Assembly (NCBI RefSeq): GCF_004358185.1
Contig: NZ_SMUV01000073.1
Coordinates: 1 to 64,000, forward strand
Reading direction: 5' to 3'
DNA length: 64,000 bases
Source: Antarcticimicrobium luteum
Lineage (GTDB): Bacteria > Pseudomonadota > Alphaproteobacteria > Rhodobacterales > Rhodobacteraceae
Shown here: positions 21,160 through 27,450 of the stretch, piece after piece
Layout: every line of letters starts with the position of its first letter
Numbering within the stretch: the stretch's first letter is position 1
Notes under the pieces: generated by a model
What the model was told of the DNA's origin: nothing
Seen by the model: only the letters and a program-made list of their open reading frames with translations
Database searches by the model: none
Translations under genes and position numbers: made by a program

Positions 21160-21402
21160 ATGCATGTGATCGCCGAGGCGCGCGGACGCGGCGCCGGGGC
21201 CGCCATGCTCGAGCATCTGCTGGCCCAGGCCGCCGACATGGGCCTGTCGCGGGTCAGCCTCGAAACCGGCAGCGGGCCGGATTTCGCCCCCGCACGTCGC
21301 CTCTACGGGCAGCGCGGCTTCGTCGAATGCCCGCCCTTCGGGGATTACCTCCCCGACCCCCACAGCACCTTCATGACCCGCCCGTGCCCGGGGCCCGCCT
21401 GA
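21160..21402 (+). pseudogene. GNAT acetyltransferase remnant (C-terminal half only)
   Basis: The 80 residues starting [18 protein letters not shown] contain the acetyl-CoA-binding motif A (RGRGAG) and the downstream block (SLETGSGPDFAPARRLYGQRGF, PPFGDYLPDPHSTFMT) of a GNAT enzyme. The N-terminal half of the fold is missing: the upstream DNA is the NDUFS4 gene, and homology begins within about 10 bp of its stop (VKSMHV). This looks like a 5' deletion that fused the remnant to the NDUFS4 3' end. A short translated product is possible but should not be an active acetyltransferase. Confidence 0.6.
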
Positions 21403-21546
21403 ACCCGGGTCGCGAAGACCGCCAAGGTCACGTTCCCGGCGGCCCCGGTGTGCGCCCCCGATCGAGCCGCCGAGACCTCACCGGCGGGGTCCGGGCCATC
21501 GCCCTTTTGGGGGCGCCCTGCCGCCCTGGGTAAGGGCAGGCCAAAC

Positions 21547-21592
21547 CAATCGACTTTTTCGATTGAATGCAGAAAAACAATCCGTTGGATTG
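21547..21592. promoter_or_regulatory. Two tandem dyads upstream of yeiH-like gene
   Basis: CAATCGA-CTTTT-TCGATTG (21547-21565) and CAATCC-GTT-GGATTG (21578-21592) share the half-site CAATC and repeat with a 31-bp offset, three helical turns. They lie 50-95 bp before the start of the exporter gene. A LysR-type regulator, encoded just downstream in the same operon, is the natural candidate to bind them. Confidence 0.5.
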
Positions 21593-21641
21593 ATTGATTA
21601 AAGATGCGGATGGTCTGGCGGAACCACGAAAGGACCGCCAG

Positions 21642-22694
21642 ATGCAACCTCTCGCCACACACCCCGACAGCAGCGGCCCCGGCGTTCGGGCCTCTCTCGC
21701 CACCGGCCCGGGCAGCGTCCTGCCCGGTCTGGCCCTGGCGGCGGCGATCGCGGCAGCCGCCTTTGCAATGCGGCAATTGCCCGGCGTCGGGGTGCTCAGC
21801 CCGCTGATCCTTGCCATCCTCATCGGCATGGCGTTCCACAATCTGGTCGGCACCCCCGCCCGCGCCAAACCGGGCGTGGCCTTCAGCCTCCGGCAGCTGT
21901 TGCGCGCCGGCATCATCCTGCTGGGCCTGCAACTGACCGTGCAACAGGTGGCCGCCGTCGGCGCCGGCGGCGTCGCGCTGATCGCCGCGACCCTGCTGGC
22001 CACCTTTGCCTTTACCACCTGGCTGGGGCGGGTGATGCGCGTCGATCCGGCGCTGACCCAGCTGATCGCGGCGGGCAGTTCGATCTGCGGCGCCTCTGCC
22101 GTCATCGCCACCAACACCGTGACCCGCGCGCGGGACGAGGATGTCGCCTATGCCATCGCCTGCGTCACCGTCTTCGGCACGGTATCGATGATCGTGATGC
22201 CGCTGGCCGCCGGCGGGCTGGCACTGGGCCCGCACGCCTTCGGCCTGTGGGCCGGCGCCTCGATCCATGAGGTGGCCCAGGTCATCGCCGCCGCCTATGC
22301 ACGCGGTCAGGAGGCCGGCGAATTCGGCACCATCGCCAAGCTGACCCGGGTGATGATGCTGGCGCCGGTGGTGCTGACGCTTGGCGCGATCGCCGCGCGC
22401 CGGCTGCGCCGCAACGGCGGCGAGGTCCGCCGCTGCGGCGCGCCGGTGCCGTGGTTCGTGTTCGGGTTCATCGCCATGGTCTGCCTGGCCAGCACCGGCT
22501 GGATCCCCGAGGCGACCAGACCGGCCACCACGACGCTGACCCAGTTCCTGCTGGCGACCGCGCTGGCCGCGATGGGGCTGGAAACCGGCGTCCGCAAACT
22601 GGCCGCCGAGGGGCTTCGCCCGGCGCTGCTTGGGGCAGGAGCGTGGGTTTTCATTTCTCTTTTCAGTCTGGGTCTGATTTTGATCGTCGCATGA
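21642..22694 (+). CDS. YeiH/UPF0324 family putative exporter
   Basis: Membrane protein of 350 residues with about ten hydrophobic helices and the family block LIAAGSSICGASAVIATNTV; SIHEVAQVIAAAYARGQEAG is another conserved stretch. The family is predicted to export sulfate or related small anions in organisms that degrade sulfonates or taurine. ATG 21642 has AAGGA upstream. The LysR gene overlaps its stop (ATGA), a common pairing for this family. Confidence 0.85.
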   Translation: MQPLATHPDSSGPGVRASLATGPGSVLPGLALAAAIAAAAFAMRQLPGVGVLSPLILAILIGMAFHNLVGTPARAKPGVAFSLRQLLRAGIILLGLQLTVQQVAAVGAGGVALIAATLLATFAFTTWLGRVMRVDPALTQLIAAGSSICGASAVIATNTVTRARDEDVAYAIACVTVFGTVSMIVMPLAAGGLALGPHAFGLWAGASIHEVAQVIAAAYARGQEAGEFGTIAKLTRVMMLAPVVLTLGAIAARRLRRNGGEVRRCGAPVPWFVFGFIAMVCLASTGWIPEATRPATTTLTQFLLATALAAMGLETGVRKLAAEGLRPALLGAGAWVFISLFSLGLILIVA

Positions 22695-23572
22695 CGCTCG
22701 ACCAACTCCGCATCTTCATCGCCGTCGCCGAGCGGGAACATATCACCCGCGCGGCGGCGGCGCTGAACCTGACCCAAAGCGCCGTGAGCGCCGCCGTCGC
22801 CGCGCTGGAGGAGCGTCACGCCGTGCGCCTGTTCGACCGGGTCGGGCGGCGCATCTTGCTGACCGACCCCGGCCGGCTGTTTCTGGACGAGGCACGCTCG
22901 GTCCTGGCCCGCGCCGAACAGGCCGAGCGCGTTCTGGGCGATCTGGCCGGGCTCCGGCGCGGCACGCTGCGGCTGGCCGCCAGCCAGACCGTGGCGAACT
23001 ACTGGCTGCCGCCGCTGATGCACCGGTTCCACGCCGCCCACCCCGGTTTCACCCTGGACCTGACCACCGGCAACACCGAAGATGTCGCGCGGATGGTGCA
23101 GGCGGCAACCGTCGATCTGGGCTTTGTCGAGGGCGACATCGACGATCCTGCCCTGTCTGTCCATTCCTTCCCCGGCGACGAACTGGCGCTGGTCGTCGCG
23201 CCCGGCCATGACTGGGCCGAACAGCTGCCGATCACCCGCGCCGCGCTGCAGGCCGGGCCCTGGGTGCTGCGCGAGCCCGGCTCCGGCACCCGTGCGGTCT
23301 GCGCCGCGGCGCTGTCCCTGCACGGGCTGGCCACCGACGATATCGAGATCGCCCTTGAACTGCCCTCGAACGAGGCGGTGCGCTCTGCGGTCGAGGCCGG
23401 AGCCGGCGCGACGGTCCTGTCGACGCTGGTGGTGGCGCCCTCGCTCAGGACAGGGCAGCTTGTCCGGGTGCCCTTCGACCTGCCGCCGCGCCACTTCCAC
23501 GCGCTGCGCCACAAGGCGCGGCATCTTTCCCAGGCCGAACAGCGGTTTCTCGACCTCGCTGGCCGGGCTTGA
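22691..23572 (+). CDS. LysR-type transcriptional regulator
   Basis: Protein of 293 residues with an N-terminal winged HTH (MTLDQLRIFIAVAEREHITRAAAALNLTQSAVSAAV, residues 1-36, given here in two parts: MTLDQLRIFIAVAERE and HITRAAAALNLTQSAVS) and a periplasmic-binding-like effector domain resembling the CbbR/CysB/YeiE branch. It is translationally coupled to the YeiH-like exporter, so it probably controls that gene through the dyads at 21547-21592. Confidence 0.88.
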   Translation: MTLDQLRIFIAVAEREHITRAAAALNLTQSAVSAAVAALEERHAVRLFDRVGRRILLTDPGRLFLDEARSVLARAEQAERVLGDLAGLRRGTLRLAASQTVANYWLPPLMHRFHAAHPGFTLDLTTGNTEDVARMVQAATVDLGFVEGDIDDPALSVHSFPGDELALVVAPGHDWAEQLPITRAALQAGPWVLREPGSGTRAVCAAALSLHGLATDDIEIALELPSNEAVRSAVEAGAGATVLSTLVVAPSLRTGQLVRVPFDLPPRHFHALRHKARHLSQAEQRFLDLAGRA

Positions 23573-23654
23573 GCGGACCTGGTCCCACCGGCACACTGGC
23601 GGACAAGGTTTCACTTGAACCCGCGCGCCAAAGCCCGCAAAAGTCACCGCAAGC

Positions 23655-23731
23655 GGTCCCATAGCTCAACTGGATAGAGCAGCTGACTTCTAATCAGCAG
23701 GTTGAGGGTTCGAGTCCTTCTGGGATCGCCA
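23655..23731 (+). tRNA. tRNA-Arg (anticodon TCT)
   Basis: A 77-nt cloverleaf: acceptor GGTCCCA paired with TGGGATC, D stem GCTC/GAGC, anticodon stem GCTGA/TCAGC with loop CTTCTAA (anticodon TCT at 23689-23691), T arm GAGGG-TTCGAGT-CCTTC, and an encoded CCA end at 23729-23731. It reads the rare AGA codon (and AGG by wobble), little used in this GC-rich DNA. No integrase or attachment repeat was noted next to it. Confidence 0.95.
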
Positions 23732-23788
23732 TTGCCCCAAGACGCGAAAGCGACGGAACCGGGGGCGCCTTGCAGCGCCCCCTGCGTC

Positions 23789-24373
23789 CTATTCGGTGAC
23801 CGTCAGGCCCAGCATCCGCCACACCTGCATGCCGCCGCGATAGTAATGGATCTTCTCGGCTGGATAGCCGGCCTCGATCATCCGCCGGGCGGCGGCCGGC
23901 GACTGGCCGCACCACGGCCCGTTGCAGAACAGCGCCACCGGCCTGGCATTCTCGCAATCGAAGCCGTCGAAATCGATCTCGCAGCCCAGCTCGCCCAGCC
24001 GGTCGGCGGCCTCGGTATAGGGAATGCTGATCGCCCCCGGGATCGAGCCGCCCTCGAAATTGCTTCGCACGCGGCCGTCCACGACCACCGCGTTCGGATC
24101 CTTGAGCATCTCGATCAGCTCCAGCTCGCCAATGGTGGTCACCCCCTCGGCGGGCGCATGGGGCTGGATGCAGAACGGCGGGCAGGCGCGCGAGGTCAGC
24201 GCCCAGTCGCCCGTCACCTTGTTGTCGTTGTCCTGGATGCGCGAGATCGTGGCGCTGCCGCCCTCGGGCAGCGGCACCGCCACCTCCATCATCTCCTTGG
24301 TGATCCCCACCGGATCGGCCAGCGCCGGCACCGCCAGTGCCAAAGCCGCCAGCATGGACAAAGCGGTTTTCAT
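23789..24373 (-). CDS. Periplasmic rhodanese-domain protein
   Basis: Protein of 194 residues with a signal peptide (residues 1-19, cut near ALA) and a rhodanese domain (about 80-190). The active-site loop LFCNGPWCGQSP gives Cys150 as the sulfur-carrying residue, with a second Cys at 155. Additional cysteines (64, 68) lie in ACPPFC ahead of the domain. It would move sulfane sulfur in the periplasm, in keeping with the thiosulfate-oxidising gene set elsewhere in the window, although it is not linked to it here. Confidence 0.82.
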   Translation of the reverse strand: MKTALSMLAALALAVPALADPVGITKEMMEVAVPLPEGGSATISRIQDNDNKVTGDWALTSRACPPFCIQPHAPAEGVTTIGELELIEMLKDPNAVVVDGRVRSNFEGGSIPGAISIPYTEAADRLGELGCEIDFDGFDCENARPVALFCNGPWCGQSPAAARRMIEAGYPAEKIHYYRGGMQVWRMLGLTVTE

Positions 24374-24409
24374 GACAGTTTCCCTTTCTTGCCAGATCCG
24401 TGACTCAGC

Positions 24410-24817
24410 TCAGCGCACCACATGCACCGCGCATTGCGCATGGCGCACCACCTGCGCCGCGGTCGAGCCGAGCAGCAGATCCGACATCCCCGGGCGGTGC
24501 GAGGCGATGATAATCAGGTCGGGCTTGTTGATCTCGGCCCATTCCAGGATCGACCGGCCCGAATGTCCCTCGATCACCACGGCCCTCGCGTTGGGCAGCT
24601 TGGCCGCCATATCCTCCAGTTCCTGCTGGATCGCCTGACGCGCCTCGGCCAGGTAATCCTCGGGCATGTAGGAAATCGCATAGCCCGGAATATGCTCGAC
24701 CACATGCAGCAGGGTCACCTGCGCCTCCGGCGTGGCCAGAACCTCGGCCAGTTTCATCGGCGCGGTCACGTCGCGGTCGGAGTCGAAGGACACCGGAATC
24801 AGGATATTGTGATACAT
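24410..24817 (-). CDS. Universal stress protein, UspA family
   Basis: Protein of 135 residues, single USP domain: NILIPVSFDSD at the start and ASHRPGMSDLLLGSTAAQVV at the end, the family's ATP-binding loop with a slightly altered glycine pattern (HRPGM for HRG). Good ribosome site GAGGAGG upstream. An FNR-like box lies 58-71 nt before the start codon, so it may be induced under oxygen limitation. Confidence 0.9.
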   Translation of the reverse strand: MYHNILIPVSFDSDRDVTAPMKLAEVLATPEAQVTLLHVVEHIPGYAISYMPEDYLAEARQAIQQELEDMAAKLPNARAVVIEGHSGRSILEWAEINKPDLIIIASHRPGMSDLLLGSTAAQVVRHAQCAVHVVR

Positions 24818-24874
24818 TATTTAACCTCCTCTTGGGTTCGCCGCCATTCTGCGCCGCAGAGCGCCGGCCCGGCC

Positions 24875-24888
24875 TTGATCCATATCAT
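24875..24888 (-). promoter_or_regulatory. FNR/FnrL-type box upstream of uspA
   Basis: TTGATCCATATCAT matches the FNR/FnrL consensus TTGAT-N4-ATCAA at nine of ten fixed positions. It is 58-71 nt upstream of the uspA start, compatible with a class II or near-promoter activator site. Universal stress genes are known FNR/FnrL targets in related bacteria. Confidence 0.55.
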
Positions 24889-25075
24889 GCCTCTCCACCC
24901 GCGCAGCGCGGCGCAGGTGGGATCATGTTGCGGTTCAGACTATTGATAATTTGCGAAATTGAAACGGGTTTTCCGGCGGCCCGGCCCGGAACCGCGCTGC
25001 CGATGCCCCCCGGAACGCCACCGGGTCTGGCAGGGGGCGGCGCGCCTGACCTTGCGCCGGTCAGGCGCGGCCCCG

Positions 25076-25396
25076 TCACCCGAAACTCGCCGCCACGTCG
25101 TACATCACCGGCTCGAAGCTTTTGCACAGCTCGTTGATTTCGCGGTTGCGCCGGCGCATCTCCGGGGTGCGCAGCATGGCCTGGAAATCCTCGCGCCGCT
25201 CCCATTGTGAATAATTGGCTATCCGCGTCTGCGCGTCGTTCACATGCAGCCCGGCGGCGATGAATCCCGGCTGTTTCGAGATGAACTCGGAATAGGCGTC
25301 TGTCAGGGCGTCCAGCAGGTCCTGGCAGGTGCCCGGCGTCATCTCGAAGGTGGTGATCACGGTCTGTACGCGGGCATCCTTGGAAATTCTCGGCAT
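25076..25396 (-). CDS. Antibiotic biosynthesis monooxygenase (ABM) domain protein
   Basis: Protein of 106 residues with a dimeric alpha/beta-barrel ABM pattern: VQTVITTFEMTPGTCQDLLD, SKQPGFIAAGLHVNDAQTRIANYSQW split around residues 44-68, then EDFQAML. The start at 25396 is preceded by AAAAGGAGGA. Such small proteins act as quinone or haem-type monooxygenases or have unknown roles. No pathway partner is visible. Confidence 0.78.
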   Translation of the reverse strand: MPRISKDARVQTVITTFEMTPGTCQDLLDALTDAYSEFISKQPGFIAAGLHVNDAQTRIANYSQWERREDFQAMLRTPEMRRRNREINELCKSFEPVMYDVAASFG

Positions 25397-25425
25397 CGAC
25401 TCCTCCTTTTGCGGAGACAAGCCTA

Positions 25426-26085
25426 TCACAGCCGGTCCAGCGCCGTCTGCACCTCCTGCACCAGCCGCGTCACCTCGTCGTGCGCCGGCCCCTTCGGCGC
25501 CTCCAGCGCCGCGCGCCCCTGCCCCAACGTCTCGGCATAGGTCACCCGGTTGGCCATCGTCGTCACGGCGACCTCGGCGTCCAGTTCCGCGGCCTTGCCG
25601 GCCACGTCCGCGGCCAGCCGGGTGCCCGGACGCGCCCGCGTCATCACGATCATGGCCGGCACCTCCTCGCGCCCGGCCAGATAGAGCACCATCTCGACCG
25701 CCCAGAGATCCAGATGCGACGAGGCCACCGGAACCAGCACCAGATCGCTGGCGCGCAGCGCCGGACGCAGATCGCTGTCGGCCTTGGGCGGGGTGTCGAT
25801 GATCACGATGTCATGGGACTGGGAGAGCTTGCGCAGCTCATAGCTCACCCCCCAGGCCGAGGCGGTGGAGAAATTGATCTCCGGCGTCGCGGCCAGCGCG
25901 CCGCCGGCCCCCGAGTCCAGCGCCTCCAGCCGGGTCATGAACCAGCGCCCGGCGCTGCCCTGCGGGTCCGTGTCCATCAACGCCACCGACCTGCCGGCGC
26001 GGGCGAATCCCACCGCCAGGTTGACCGCCAGCGTGGTCTTGCCCGACCCGCCCTTTTGCTGCGCGACGGTGATCACATGTGCCAT
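25426..26085 (-). CDS. Orphan ParA-family ATPase
   Basis: Protein of 219 residues with the deviant Walker A QQKGGSGKTTLAVNLA, Walker A' MDTDPQGSA and Walker B VIIDTPPKAD. No parB or parS is adjacent, so this is an orphan ParA/MinD-like positioning ATPase rather than the chromosomal parABS. The reading frame continues far upstream, but the start at 26085 fits the conserved N-terminus and has a GGAGG site. A perfect 19-bp dyad resembling a PhaR site lies 16 bp upstream, which hints at a tie to polyhydroxybutyrate physiology. Confidence 0.88.
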   Translation of the reverse strand: MAHVITVAQQKGGSGKTTLAVNLAVGFARAGRSVALMDTDPQGSAGRWFMTRLEALDSGAGGALAATPEINFSTASAWGVSYELRKLSQSHDIVIIDTPPKADSDLRPALRASDLVLVPVASSHLDLWAVEMVLYLAGREEVPAMIVMTRARPGTRLAADVAGKAAELDAEVAVTTMANRVTYAETLGQGRAALEAPKGPAHDEVTRLVQEVQTALDRL

Positions 26086-26100
26086 CCGGGGCCTCCGCAA

Positions 26101-26119
26101 TATGCTGCATTGCAGCATA
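26101..26119. promoter_or_regulatory. PhaR-like dyad TATGCTGCA-T-TGCAGCATA
   Basis: Perfect 9-bp arms around a single T, between parA (minus) and the outer-membrane protein gene (plus). It contains CTGC-ATT-GCAG, matching the CTGC-N3/4-GCAG sequence reported for the PHB regulator PhaR of Paracoccus and Rhodobacter. Placed just upstream of the parA ribosome site, it would act as a repressor operator. Confidence 0.5.
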
Positions 26120-26214
26120 GACCACCTGCGGACCGGCGCAACGGAAATCCGCCCGGCCGGGGATAACCGTTCATTAACCATCTCCCTCGACCCTGCCGTG
26201 AAAGGAGCCCCCGC

Positions 26215-26883
26215 ATGCGCCGCCTGGTCCCGTTGCTGATCGCGCTGTCCTGCGCCGCCCCGCCCGCCGGGGCCGGGGCCTGGCAGCGCGAGACCGGCCG
26301 CGGCTTTGTCTCGACCACCGGCACGCTGCGGCAGGGCGACCCGGACGCCCGGCAGGAACTCTCGGTCTATGCCGATTACGGGCTTGCCCCGCGCCTGACG
26401 ATCGGGGCCGATGTCAACGAACGCCCCGGCATCGCCGGGCACGCGGTGCTCTTCGCCCGCCTGCCGCTGTCCCGCCCCGGCGCCCGCGCCCGACTGGCCG
26501 CCGAGGCGGCCTTTGGCGGCCACCACTGGCGCGGCGCCTGGGATCCGATGTACCGGCTGACGCTCTCCTACGGCCGCGGCTCCACCACCCGTTCCGGCGC
26601 GACCGGCTGGCTCGCGCTGGACGCCGCCTATGAGCGGCGGCTGGGCATGAACGTTCCGATCTACAAGCTCGACGCCACCCTGGGCCTTTCGGCGCCCGGC
26701 CGCCTGCGCCCGATCCTTCAGGTCGAGACCGCCCATATCCCGGGCCAGCCGCTGATCTGGGCGGTGACGCCCGGCGTCCTGATCGACAGCCGCCGCAACG
26801 CCACCTGGCTGATTGGGCTGGAGCGTAAATCCGCCGGCCGCGACACCGTCGGCCTCAAGATCGCCCTGTGGCGCTGGTTCTGA
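26215..26883 (+). CDS. Outer-membrane beta-barrel-like hypothetical protein
   Basis: Protein of 222 residues with a signal peptide (about 1-22) and alternating hydrophobic strands such as VYADYGLAPRLTIGADVN. It ends in WRWF, and a terminal Phe is typical of outer-membrane barrels recognised by BamA. I do not recognise a named family. It diverges from parA, and the shared 130-bp gap holds the PhaR-like dyad, so both could respond to the same regulator. Confidence 0.6.
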   Translation: MRRLVPLLIALSCAAPPAGAGAWQRETGRGFVSTTGTLRQGDPDARQELSVYADYGLAPRLTIGADVNERPGIAGHAVLFARLPLSRPGARARLAAEAAFGGHHWRGAWDPMYRLTLSYGRGSTTRSGATGWLALDAAYERRLGMNVPIYKLDATLGLSAPGRLRPILQVETAHIPGQPLIWAVTPGVLIDSRRNATWLIGLERKSAGRDTVGLKIALWRWF

Positions 26884-26928
26884 CCGGTCCGGTTGCGCCC
26901 CCCGTCCACCGGCCCTAGACAGACGGCC

Positions 26929-27432
26929 ATGACCGATCCGATCCGCCCCGCCCAGACCATTCGCCCCACCGACGACGAGGCCCGCGGGATGGCCCGCGAC
27001 CTGCTGACGCGCGCCCGCTTCGCCGCGCTGGCGGTGGGGCTGGCGGATGGCACGCCGATGGTCACCCGCGTCGCCTTCGGCCTCTCGCCCGAGGGTGCCC
27101 CCCTGACCCTGGTCTCCGACCTGTCGGCCCATACCGGGGCGCTGCGCGCCAGCCCCGCCTGCTCGCTGCTGCTGGGCGAACCGGGGCCGAAGGGCGATCC
27201 GCTGACCCACCCGCGCCTGACGCTACAGGCAACCGCCCGCTTTGTCGGAAAGGGCGAACAGGGCCACGACACGCTGGCCGCGCACTATCTGACCGATCAC
27301 CCCAAGGCCCGGATCTACATCGGCTTTGCCGATTTCGGCTTTGCGCTGTTCTCCGTGCGGGCCGGCCACCTCAACGGCGGCTTCGGCAAGGCCTTTCGCC
27401 TGACCGCCGCCGATATGGGCCTGCCCGGCTGA
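26929..27432 (+). CDS. Pyridoxamine 5'-phosphate oxidase-like/HugZ-type flavin or haem-binding protein
   Basis: Protein of 167 residues with a split-barrel pattern: RFAALAVGLADGTPMVTRVAF, SDLSAHTGALRASPACSLLLG and a C-terminal GHLNGGFGKAF that resembles HugZ/HutZ-family proteins. Members bind FMN or haem, and HugZ degrades haem. No haem uptake genes are near. The ATG at 26929 was chosen over an upstream TTG as it begins the conserved region. Confidence 0.75.
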   Translation: MTDPIRPAQTIRPTDDEARGMARDLLTRARFAALAVGLADGTPMVTRVAFGLSPEGAPLTLVSDLSAHTGALRASPACSLLLGEPGPKGDPLTHPRLTLQATARFVGKGEQGHDTLAAHYLTDHPKARIYIGFADFGFALFSVRAGHLNGGFGKAFRLTAADMGLPG

Positions 27433-27450
27433 GCCTGTCCAGGAACCGGG

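Noticed and set aside
23655-23731. tRNA-Arg as an integration site of a mobile element.
   Set aside because: No integrase, attachment-site repeat or composition change was seen on either side.
25426-27210. A 594-residue open frame on the minus strand through parA and its upstream region.
   Set aside because: Only the last 219 residues match a family (ParA); the rest is the shadow of the plus-strand outer-membrane and HugZ-like genes.
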